A DNA stretch of 64,000 nucleotides. Origin: Spongiibacter thalassae (lineage in GTDB: Bacteria > Pseudomonadota > Gammaproteobacteria > Pseudomonadales > Spongiibacteraceae). The stretch is from assembly GCF_012272835.1 (NCBI RefSeq), contig NZ_JAAWWK010000004.1, forward strand, positions 124,001 to 188,000, in the 5' to 3' direction. Shown piece after piece: positions 28,383 through 35,995 of this stretch. Each line of letters starts with the position of its first letter. Positions within the stretch are counted from its first letter, which is position 1. A program made the position numbers and the translations under genes. Under the pieces are notes generated by a model, which was not told the DNA's origin, did no database searches, and was given only the letters and a program-made list of their open reading frames with translations.

Positions 28383-28870
28383 GATTTACACTCCTTTGGA
28401 ATCGGGTAGTGCCACCGACCATCGGCGGCTCACCGACAGGTGATCCGCGACGACAGAAAAAGTGAGTCGCGCCTTTGAGGGGTGCGACCACCGGCGACAG
28501 AGGAAGAACCGCGCCGACTTCAGCGCTTGTCAGGGTGTGTAGTGAATCCGCCGATACGCCAGCAATCGCACCGGAAGACTCCCCCACGGCACTCCGAATC
28601 CATCAGAAAGCGCCAAGCGTCAAAGTATGGAGGCACGTAGCACGGGTGTTTTCTCGCTCCCTGGGTAGAAGTCTCTGGACGACACCGCATGCGCAACAAC
28701 TCACAAAACGAGTGCTGCGACATTTACGCTAAGGGGACGCTAAACGTGCATCAAGGGAGAAAATTATTTTGTCGGCAGGCTGTGACAAACTCGGCGAAAA
28801 GATGAGTCATAGCGACAAAAAATGAGAATTAGTGAGTCCCACCCCGGACAGACGGAACCCACGGCAGGCG
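28383..28870. other. Long intergenic region upstream of LP2
   Basis: No gene is supported in these 488 bases; short reading frames here have no ribosome site or family resemblance. It contains the LP2 leader (about 380 bases) and the conserved element at 28766-28812. Confidence 0.55.
28766..28812 (-). promoter_or_regulatory. Conserved upstream element, copy B (LP2)
   Basis: This is the second copy of the 47-base block also found at 27863-27909. On the minus strand it reads CTATGACTCATCTTTTCGCC, then GAGTTTGTCACAG, then GACAAAAT. A TTGTCA hexamer followed after 16 bases by TAATTT gives a weak promoter candidate. Conservation between two otherwise diverged intergenic regions implies function. 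Confidence 0.5.
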
Positions 28871-29953
28871 CTACAGGCGGGCGCGCTCCAGCTCTGCTTC
28901 CGTCGCCGACTCGGCGAGGCGAAGCAGGCGTACCTCTTTGAACAGGTGGTGGGCGGCACTGTGCTCGGTGAGCGCGTCAGCCGCCAGCAAAATGGCCGCT
29001 GCAGTCCATGTGGGACGCTCGTTGGGCCATAACAGGTCTTCAGCAAACTGGTAGCCGGTCCAGTATTCACCATTGCTTTCCCGCCACTGGTGCAACCAAC
29101 TGTAAACCACCACTGCACGGGCATGGTCCCCCGCCGCAAGCAATGCCATGGTCAGCTCACAGGATTCTGCCACCGTGACCCAGGGCTGATCGGCCACACA
29201 GCGGCAGCCCATGCCCTCCTCGACAAACTCATTCCAGCGGCGCTGCAAATGGGCGCTGGCCTGAGCCCGCGGCAGCGCGCCGGTGAGCACCGGGTAGAAC
29301 CAGTCCATGGAATAGCGCGCCTTGCTCTCCCAGGTGCGATCAAAGCGCTCGGGTTTGTTGCGCAGGGCCTGCCCCAGCGCCTCGCGGGCGCTGCGCCATT
29401 TGGGCCGGGGATCATCCAGGCTGACCGAAATATTCCAGGCACACTCCAGGCTTTTATAAATGGAAGAACAGCCGGTGACCAGCGCATCGCACAGCGGCTC
29501 GCCGTCGGCATTTACCGCCCAATTGATCTCGCCGTGGCTGCTTTGCTGGGCCAGGACAAATTCCATCGCCGATTGTACGCAGGGCCACATCGCCCGCAGA
29601 AATTGGCAATTTTTGCTAATCAGGTAGTGATGCCACACACCGGTGGCGATATAGGCGACAAAATTGGTCTCCCGACGCTCACAGTTGTCGACGTCGCCGT
29701 TGCGGTAGGCTGCCCACCAGCTACCGTCTGGCAGCTGAATATCCCGCAGCCAGTAATAGGCGAGCTCCGCCGCGCGGAATTCGCCGCCAATGCTCAGTCC
29801 CATCGCCGATTCGACATGATCCCAGGGGTCTGCATGGCCGCCGTCAAACCAGGGAATGCTGCCATCGGCCTGCTGTGCGCGCAGCAAAAAATCTACGGTA
29901 GGGCGAAAAAATTCTTCCGGGTACAGTCCCTTGCTTAGAAAAAGTCCACTCAT
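28871..29953 (-). CDS. Alpha/alpha-toroid (terpene cyclase/prenyltransferase-fold) protein, role unknown
   Basis: The 360-residue protein shows repeated QW-like motifs of squalene-cyclase folds: AQQADGSIPW, IQLPDGSWW, QQSSHGEINW and RESNGEYWTGY. It also has DPWDHVESAMGLSIGG and WVTVAESCELTMALLAAG. The protonating DxDD of class II cyclases is absent, and no CaaX-type zinc set is evident, so neither activity can be assumed. A glycan-processing (alpha/alpha) barrel is an alternative. The ATG at 29953 overlaps the stop of the methyltransferase gene (ATGA), so the two are translationally coupled. Confidence 0.7.
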   Translation of the reverse strand: MSGLFLSKGLYPEEFFRPTVDFLLRAQQADGSIPWFDGGHADPWDHVESAMGLSIGGEFRAAELAYYWLRDIQLPDGSWWAAYRNGDVDNCERRETNFVAYIATGVWHHYLISKNCQFLRAMWPCVQSAMEFVLAQQSSHGEINWAVNADGEPLCDALVTGCSSIYKSLECAWNISVSLDDPRPKWRSAREALGQALRNKPERFDRTWESKARYSMDWFYPVLTGALPRAQASAHLQRRWNEFVEEGMGCRCVADQPWVTVAESCELTMALLAAGDHARAVVVYSWLHQWRESNGEYWTGYQFAEDLLWPNERPTWTAAAILLAADALTEHSAAHHLFKEVRLLRLAESATEAELERARL

Positions 29954-30672
29954 GACGACGATCCCTTCTGAAAGTACATTACCACCGACTTGCCCATCAC
30001 CGGGTTCAGCGAACGCTCCAGTGCGCGGGTCACGAAGGGCTGGTCCATAAGGTCCCACACCAGAAACCGGTGGTAGGTTTTCACCAGTGGATTATCGTCC
30101 TTCTCCCAAAACGCGCATTTCAGCCACCAATAGGGCACATGCAAGGCGTGGGCCCAATGGCGGCGATAAAAGCGAAAGCCCAGCGATTGTATTTGGCGGC
30201 GCAGCGTCGAGGCTTTGAATATACGCAAGTGCCCACCCTCGACCTGGTGGTAGGCATCGCTCAGGGCCCAGCAGATTTTTTCCGGCCAGGCCCGCGGTAC
30301 AGAGGCGCAGAACAGTCCGCCCGGCTTGAGAATTCGCTCGATTTCAACCAATACCGCCTGGTAGTCGGGAATATGCTCCAGCACCTCCGAACAAATGATT
30401 TTGTCGAAGCTGTTATCGGCAAAGGGCAGCTTCATGCCGTCGGCATTGACCAGGGCCAGTGACTTGTCGGTACGCTCGCCATCGACAAAGTCTGTTGCCC
30501 GCTGCTGGGCAGTTTTCAGGTCATTGAGGCATAAATCGACACCAATGGCGGTAATCTCGCCCTCGACATAGGCGGAGATAACGTGACGGCCCTCACCGCA
30601 GCCGAGGTCCAGCAGGCGATCGCCGGGTTGTAATTCAAAGTGCCGGAAATCAACAGTTTTCAAGTGCGTCAC
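29950..30672 (-). CDS. Class I SAM-dependent methyltransferase
   Basis: The 240-residue protein has the SAM-binding motif I LLDLGCGEGRHV, the acidic GVDLCLNDL after strand 2, and FDKIICSEVLEHIPDY (motif with EVLEH), as in the Methyltransf_11 type. The substrate is unknown. It overlaps the upstream glycosyltransferase by 23 bases and the downstream toroid gene by four. This makes a tightly coupled three-gene operon that probably modifies one glycan or glycolipid. Confidence 0.88.
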   Translation of the reverse strand: MTHLKTVDFRHFELQPGDRLLDLGCGEGRHVISAYVEGEITAIGVDLCLNDLKTAQQRATDFVDGERTDKSLALVNADGMKLPFADNSFDKIICSEVLEHIPDYQAVLVEIERILKPGGLFCASVPRAWPEKICWALSDAYHQVEGGHLRIFKASTLRRQIQSLGFRFYRRHWAHALHVPYWWLKCAFWEKDDNPLVKTYHRFLVWDLMDQPFVTRALERSLNPVMGKSVVMYFQKGSSS

Positions 30673-32032
30673 CTGTGCTATGGGGGGGATGAATTACTGT
30701 TTGGTAGTAGTCCAGCATTTGCGCTGCGCTGCGATGCCAGCAGAACAACGACTCAATGCGGCGCCGACCCGCTTGCTCCAGTTGGCATCGCAGATCGCCG
30801 TCACTCAACAAACGATCAATCGCCGCGCCAAGCGCCTGACTGTCGCGCACCGGCACCTGCAATGCCGCATCGCCAACCACCTCTGGCAGGGCACCGCCAG
30901 TGGTGGACACCAGCGCGGTGCCACAGGACATCGCCTCGCCGGCGGGCAGGCCAAAGCCTTCGTAGACCGAGGGCACGACAGCGACTTCGGCTTCATTGTA
31001 GTAACGCACCAGCTCTTCAGTGCTGATACCGGAAACCGTGCGGATATATCCACGCAGTCCCAATTTATCAATCAACTGGTCGGCCTCGCCGCCCGCGTGG
31101 GGCTTGCCGACCAGCAGCAACTCCAGATCCGGGTACTTCGGCAGCAGTTCTGCCAGGGCTTCAAACAAATAGCGCACACCTTTCAGCGGCTGGTCCGCCG
31201 ACACCGTCGCCATGAGGCGGCGAGGGATTTTGCTCACCTCAGGCAGTGGTCGGAACTCCTCGGTATCAATACCACAGTGCACCAGATGAATGGCCGCAGG
31301 CTGGAGGTCAAAGGCCGCGGCAATATCCTCCCGCGACCGCTCGGAGACCGTCACCACATGGTGCAGCTCCCCCGCCACTCTCTTTTGCATTTTCAAAAAA
31401 TAGTGCCAGCGCTTGATAAACAGCCGTTCGCGCCAGTTTTTCGCCGCCTTCAGGGCAATGCGCAGGTCGCTGGTTACGGGGTGGTGAATCGTCGTTACCA
31501 GCGGAAAACCAAGACGCTGCAGTTCCAGCATGCCGTAACTCAGGCTCTGGTTGTCGTGAATAATGTCGTAGTGGCGTCCAAAGCGCTTCAGGTACTTCAC
31601 CACCCGGCGACCAAAGCAATAGGGCTCAGCAAAGCCCCCGCTCAGCTTGCTGGTCCACTCGATAATATTGGTGAGCGAGCTCAGGTGATGAAAGCGCAAA
31701 GACCCCAGACCGGTTTCAAACAGGTTCAAACCCGGCATGGGGATCAGGCGTACCCGCGGATCAAGATGGGGATAGGGCTGACCGGATATCACATCCACCC
31801 GGTGCCCGGCATCAACCAGAGCCTTGCTCAGATATTTAAGGTAAATGCCCTGACCGCCGCCAAAGGGCGCACTGCGATAGCCTAACAAGCAGATATGCAG
31901 TGCCCGCTGCGGAGCCGTCTCTCCAGTGGGCGGATTCAGCGGTACCACCGTTGCCGAGGTCGGTGCTGCAGGGCGTACTGCCCGGGTTGAACTGTCCGCT
32001 GTTCGCGGAGCACCTGTCGGGTCTTGTGCCAT
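30650..32032 (-). CDS. Glycosyltransferase family 4
   Basis: This is a GT-B fold retaining glycosyltransferase. After a roughly 40-residue Thr/Pro/Ala-rich N-terminus come GGGQGIYLKYLSKALVDAGHRVDVISG (acceptor domain) and the donor-site block VAVVPSVYEGFGLPAGEAMSCGTALV with the EX7E motif. The start is ambiguous: ATG at 32032 is taken here, while GTG at 32044 is possible and neither has a good ribosome site. It is the first gene of the coupled glycosyltransferase-methyltransferase-toroid operon. Confidence 0.88.
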   Translation of the reverse strand: MAQDPTGAPRTADSSTRAVRPAAPTSATVVPLNPPTGETAPQRALHICLLGYRSAPFGGGQGIYLKYLSKALVDAGHRVDVISGQPYPHLDPRVRLIPMPGLNLFETGLGSLRFHHLSSLTNIIEWTSKLSGGFAEPYCFGRRVVKYLKRFGRHYDIIHDNQSLSYGMLELQRLGFPLVTTIHHPVTSDLRIALKAAKNWRERLFIKRWHYFLKMQKRVAGELHHVVTVSERSREDIAAAFDLQPAAIHLVHCGIDTEEFRPLPEVSKIPRRLMATVSADQPLKGVRYLFEALAELLPKYPDLELLLVGKPHAGGEADQLIDKLGLRGYIRTVSGISTEELVRYYNEAEVAVVPSVYEGFGLPAGEAMSCGTALVSTTGGALPEVVGDAALQVPVRDSQALGAAIDRLLSDGDLRCQLEQAGRRRIESLFCWHRSAAQMLDYYQTVIHPPHSTGDALENC

Positions 32033-32303
32033 ATCGGGGTTCACTTTGTTGTTGGTATATCGGATCAGCCCAATACCGCGTCACCATATCGAGCGCCTGA
32101 CGCGCTATAACAGTGCCTGCGCCGGGCCGCCGCAGCGGTCGTGGAGACTGGCGATTCTGCGCCCTCCCGACCATAAGTAAATGGATTCTAACCATCGACA
32201 TGCGATAAATCTACCGACATACCCCCGCTGTCAGGAGCACGGGGATTACCACTTTGTCATGTTACAATCGAGCTTTGCTGCACTTTCAGAGGATCACCTG
32301 GCA

Positions 32304-32720
32304 ATGGCCCATTTTTCAGTCCTTCGACTGAGCACCCGAACCCGCTTCCGGCTGGCACTGCTGTGTCTGTCGGCCTGTTTTATCGCCGCCTGCAGCGGCC
32401 CACAGAGCCGCCGTCAGGAGTTCGGTCGCTTTACCCAACTGGAGCGCGATGGCGGTTTGCGACTGTTTGAATACGAATTTCGACGGCCACAGCAGCAGGT
32501 CCGGCCCATCACCCATACCACCGACCCTGAAAGACTCGCCCGCGAGCGGGAAATGCTCAAGCCCGAAAACCAGTTACACCACGCCAAGCTACTGTTAAAA
32601 CGCGACTCGCGGGTGAAGGAGTACTGCCCCAACGGCTATATCATTCTGGATGAGTACGTGGTGCTGGATGAAATCAAAATTCGCGGCGAATGCCGCTATC
32701 AGGAGAGCACGTCCCGCTGA
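32304..32720 (+). CDS. Small lipoprotein, unknown function
   Basis: The 138-residue precursor has a signal sequence with lipobox-like LSAC (Cys25) and IAAC (Cys30); the second is the better lipidation site. The mature part is charged and includes FGRFTQLERDGGLRLFEYEFRR and a C-terminal segment YCPNGYIILDEYVVLDEIKIRGECRY with two cysteines. I do not recognise the family. The ATG at 32304 is preceded by AGAGGA. It stands alone, divergent from the glycosyltransferase operon. Confidence 0.7.
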   Translation: MAHFSVLRLSTRTRFRLALLCLSACFIAACSGPQSRRQEFGRFTQLERDGGLRLFEYEFRRPQQQVRPITHTTDPERLAREREMLKPENQLHHAKLLLKRDSRVKEYCPNGYIILDEYVVLDEIKIRGECRYQESTSR

Positions 32721-32728
32721 CGCAGGTG

Positions 32729-32760
32729 AAAAAAAGGGGCTCCAAAGGAGCCCCAAAAAT
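32729..32760 (-). terminator. GGGGCTCC hairpin flanked by A/T runs
   Basis: GGGGCTCC-AAA-GGAGCCCC (32736-32754) has seven A on the left and five A then T on the right. It is therefore a canonical terminator only for minus-strand transcripts, such as read-through from the TonB receptor, although it lies just after the plus-strand lipoprotein gene. Confidence 0.65.
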
Positions 32761-33184
32761 CCGGTGCCATCATAACAGTCCACTGCCGCCCATATCGGCA
32801 ATTTCCCCTATGGTGATGCCACCCGTCCCAAATCATCCGTCACAGCGCCGCACTGGGCAGCCTTGACAGCAACAGTAAAAATCCTTGGTGCACTAACGTC
32901 TATCCGTAGTTCTCACAGCCCACGCGCCATCCACTGGCGCGCAAACTCGGCTGAAAGCAGGCATGAAAGGTACATAAAACTTTGCTGGGGTAGAGAAACG
33001 ACTGAATTTTCATAGCCTTACCAAGCATTTTCTGCCAGCAGGACCGAATGGACCCGGCCCTTCATTATTATAATTGACTGCGGTCCAGAATCGGCGACAC
33101 AGCCGACATTCTCAGCCTAAGTGACCCGATTGTTACACGGTGCAGACCCCGCGGCAAGACCGCGGAGCGCGAGTAGCGTGTTTT
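32761..33184. other. Gene-free region between lipoprotein and TonB receptor
   Basis: I find no supported gene. There are small hairpins, e.g. GCGCCA-N5-TGGCGC near 32930, and CCGCGG-N5-CCGCGG just after the receptor stop. A small RNA cannot be excluded but nothing specific indicates one. Confidence 0.4.
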
Positions 33185-35797
33185 TTACCAGCGATAGCTC
33201 GCCTGAAGCGCCAAAGTGCGAGGTGGGTTGATTAAACCATGATGCGTTGTCGCACCGGTGATGGTTTTGGCCGTAGGTGCATCGACACCGTAGGCAACGA
33301 CCAGCTCGTCGCTGAGGTTTTTACCCAGCAGGGCCACTTCCCACACGCCGTCGATGGACGACAGCGCAATTCGACCGTTGTACTGCACATAGGCATCCTG
33401 TTTGATGCGATCATCCAGGTTGGGTGAGGGATGGTAGGCGCCGGTGAAGATCGCATCGAGGTTAGCCCTCAGCATAAACTCATCACCCAGCGGACTCTCA
33501 TAGGCCAACAGCACATTTCCCGAATAATCCGCCACGTACTGATTGGTCTTCCCGCTGAAATCACAGTTGATGCCATTGGGGTTATCGGGCGCCTGATCCT
33601 GAATACAGGTGCCCAGCGGGTGATCCTGGAATTCAAAGTCGAGGAAGGCCAGGCCACCGGCGAGCATCAGATTTTCCGTCAGGGCCATACGACCATCGAA
33701 TTCAATACCCTGGGAAATCGCGCTGGCAGCGTTGCCGACGTTAAAGCCGAGGGTGCCATCAAACACGCTGACCTGCAGGTTATCGAACTCGGTGCGGAAC
33801 AGGGCGACGTTTAACTCCGCCGCGCCGTCGAGCAGGGTGGTTTTCAGCCCCAGCTCCATGCTCAGAGCCTCTTCCTCGTCATATTCGAAGCTGCCGATCA
33901 GTACCTGTTGGTTGGTGCCGCCGGGGGCATTGGGATTGAGTGGCGTGGGCTCAGCACTGGGCGAGGAGTTTGAGCGAGCATCAAAGCCGCCGGACTTGAA
34001 GCCCTGGCTGGCAGAAAAATAGCTCATCATCACATCATTGACGTCCCACTGAACGTTGATGAGCGGTGCGAACTGCACTTCGGTGCGCTTGCCCTTGAGG
34101 TTGTGCCGTTCCGCCGCAAAGCTCACCGCAGCGGCGGTATCCACTTCACCCAGAGGCTGGATGCTGCCGTCATCAAAGCCGAATTCCAGCTGGCGCGCCC
34201 CCGCCTTGTTCTCCCAGGTCAACCGGCCACCAAAGGTCATACGGAAGGCATCGGCCATATTCCAGGTCGTTTGCAGGAACGCCGAGACTATTTTCGACTC
34301 ACTGGTAAAGTCACGGGGAGTGCGGATACCCCGCAGTGCGTTACCCGCATCGCCAAAGCCCAGGGCCTCAAAGCCGGTGCTGCCATCGGCACCGGGGTCG
34401 CGATCACCGCGGGCACCCCCTTCCAACAAGTCGGCGGCGTTCACCAGTTGTGGAACGATGTCCGAGGGCAGGTACAGGGAGTCAAAGAAATCCAGTTTAC
34501 TGTATTGGAAGTACATGCCACCGATGAAATCAAAGGTCTCTGCACCTGGGGAGATCCAGCGAATCTCCTGGCTCAGCTGGCGGTATTGCTCGGCAAACTC
34601 CACCTGAAACAGAGGCGCACCGGTAAAGTCGCAATCGCAATCCTCATCGTATTCATAGCCCATTACCCCGGTGATGGAGGTGAATTGATGCCCCTCGCGA
34701 TACCAGTCCAGATTCAGGGTCAGGTTGTAGGTGTCGTTGTTGCTGTAATCGCCGTTGGAGTGGCGCTTGTAGTCGGCGGTATTGTTTAACACCCCGGAGT
34801 CGGAGTCGATATCAATCACCGAGCCATTGCCCTGAATTTGCAGCACGTTCAGCACCGCTGCGGGCAACAGACCAATGGCCGCGCCCCCGGCCCCGGCATC
34901 GGGAAACACCGTGCGATCCATGATTTCGCCATAGGTTCGACCAGAGAACAGAAAGACATCGGAGTTGGACGGATAGTTGGTAATAATTTCCGAGTTCCGC
35001 CCAACCACATCGAAGCTGCCCATTTCCGCCTTCAACGAGGCACTGACCTCGTCGTTGACATCCCAGGCCAGCTTGAAGCGCAGGGTCAGCTCATCCCGCT
35101 GGGTTTCATCCCGGTCCAACACCAGGTTTTCCATAAAGCCATCCAGCTCGCGCTTGCGCACCGCAAAGCGAAAATCAAAGCGCTCGTTCAGCGGCCCGCT
35201 GAGCATCAGGTCGACGATGCGCTCGTTCTGTACCGGCTCGTAGGTGACCTGGCTGCTACCCTCGAAATACTCGGTAGGATCAGCGGTTTTGATATTGATG
35301 GCGCCGGCAATACTGTTTTTACCCAGCAGAATATTCTGCGGGCCGCGCAATACCTCTACCCGCGCCAGGTCGAGGAAAGGCGCCCGCGCAAGCTGGGCGC
35401 GGCCGTAATAGATGCCATCGACATACATCCCCACTGACTGCTCAAAGCCCTGGTTTTCCCCCGAGCCGATGCCGCGAATATAAATATCGGTGCCGATACC
35501 CGACTCGGACATGGTGAAATTGGGCACATAGGCCTGCAAATCTTCAATTTTGGCCAGTCCGGCCTCCATCATTTTGTCACCGCTGATTGCACTGACCGAC
35601 ACCGGCACATCCTGCAGACTTTGCTCGCGCAGCTGGGCCGTGACCACTACCTCCTCAAGCATAGGTGCGGCTTGAACAGCAGCAGGAGCCACCATGAACA
35701 GCGGCAGCAACATCCCGGCAAGCCCTCGGGGGAGTATGGGGGTGCCAACAGGCGCTTCGGGTGTATGAGTAACAGATTCAACGTTGATGAATTTCAC
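33185..35797 (-). CDS. TonB-dependent outer-membrane receptor
   Basis: This is a ligand-gated beta-barrel energised by TonB. The 870-residue protein has a signal peptide-like N-terminus (about 1-45), the TonB box LEEVVVTAQ and a plug domain (VPVSVSAISGDKM ... VEVLRGPQNILLGKNSIAGAINIKT). A long barrel ends with the terminal aromatic W of ASYRW. The start is GTG at 35797, preceded by AAGAGG; longer readings lack support. The plug resembles receptors for non-siderophore substrates in marine and sphingomonad bacteria. Its place next to fadE hints at hydrophobic nutrients, an inference. Confidence 0.92.
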   Translation of the reverse strand: MKFINVESVTHTPEAPVGTPILPRGLAGMLLPLFMVAPAAVQAAPMLEEVVVTAQLREQSLQDVPVSVSAISGDKMMEAGLAKIEDLQAYVPNFTMSESGIGTDIYIRGIGSGENQGFEQSVGMYVDGIYYGRAQLARAPFLDLARVEVLRGPQNILLGKNSIAGAINIKTADPTEYFEGSSQVTYEPVQNERIVDLMLSGPLNERFDFRFAVRKRELDGFMENLVLDRDETQRDELTLRFKLAWDVNDEVSASLKAEMGSFDVVGRNSEIITNYPSNSDVFLFSGRTYGEIMDRTVFPDAGAGGAAIGLLPAAVLNVLQIQGNGSVIDIDSDSGVLNNTADYKRHSNGDYSNNDTYNLTLNLDWYREGHQFTSITGVMGYEYDEDCDCDFTGAPLFQVEFAEQYRQLSQEIRWISPGAETFDFIGGMYFQYSKLDFFDSLYLPSDIVPQLVNAADLLEGGARGDRDPGADGSTGFEALGFGDAGNALRGIRTPRDFTSESKIVSAFLQTTWNMADAFRMTFGGRLTWENKAGARQLEFGFDDGSIQPLGEVDTAAAVSFAAERHNLKGKRTEVQFAPLINVQWDVNDVMMSYFSASQGFKSGGFDARSNSSPSAEPTPLNPNAPGGTNQQVLIGSFEYDEEEALSMELGLKTTLLDGAAELNVALFRTEFDNLQVSVFDGTLGFNVGNAASAISQGIEFDGRMALTENLMLAGGLAFLDFEFQDHPLGTCIQDQAPDNPNGINCDFSGKTNQYVADYSGNVLLAYESPLGDEFMLRANLDAIFTGAYHPSPNLDDRIKQDAYVQYNGRIALSSIDGVWEVALLGKNLSDELVVAYGVDAPTAKTITGATTHHGLINPPRTLALQASYRW

Positions 35798-35995
35798 TGA
35801 GACCTCTTGGTATGCCGGTTCAAATGTTATTTTTGGGCGACCCGCTAAAGGGGCCTGTTTTTTTATGTGCAGTGATGTTGCCCGCACATCACGGGCAGAT
35901 TGGGAAGTGTCTGGCAAAAGGAAGGTCGGTGCATTGGCTGCACCGACGGCGTAGTAGAGACGTTTGAGTCAAATCAATGCAGCCAGCCCTCGACC

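Noticed and set aside
28475-28732. 85-codon open frame on the plus strand in the LP2 upstream region
   Set aside because: No ribosome site, no recognisable sequence, and it overlaps the putative LP2 leader.
32761-33184. tRNA or small RNA in the 420-base gap
   Set aside because: No cloverleaf, no promoter-hairpin-T-run combination on either strand.
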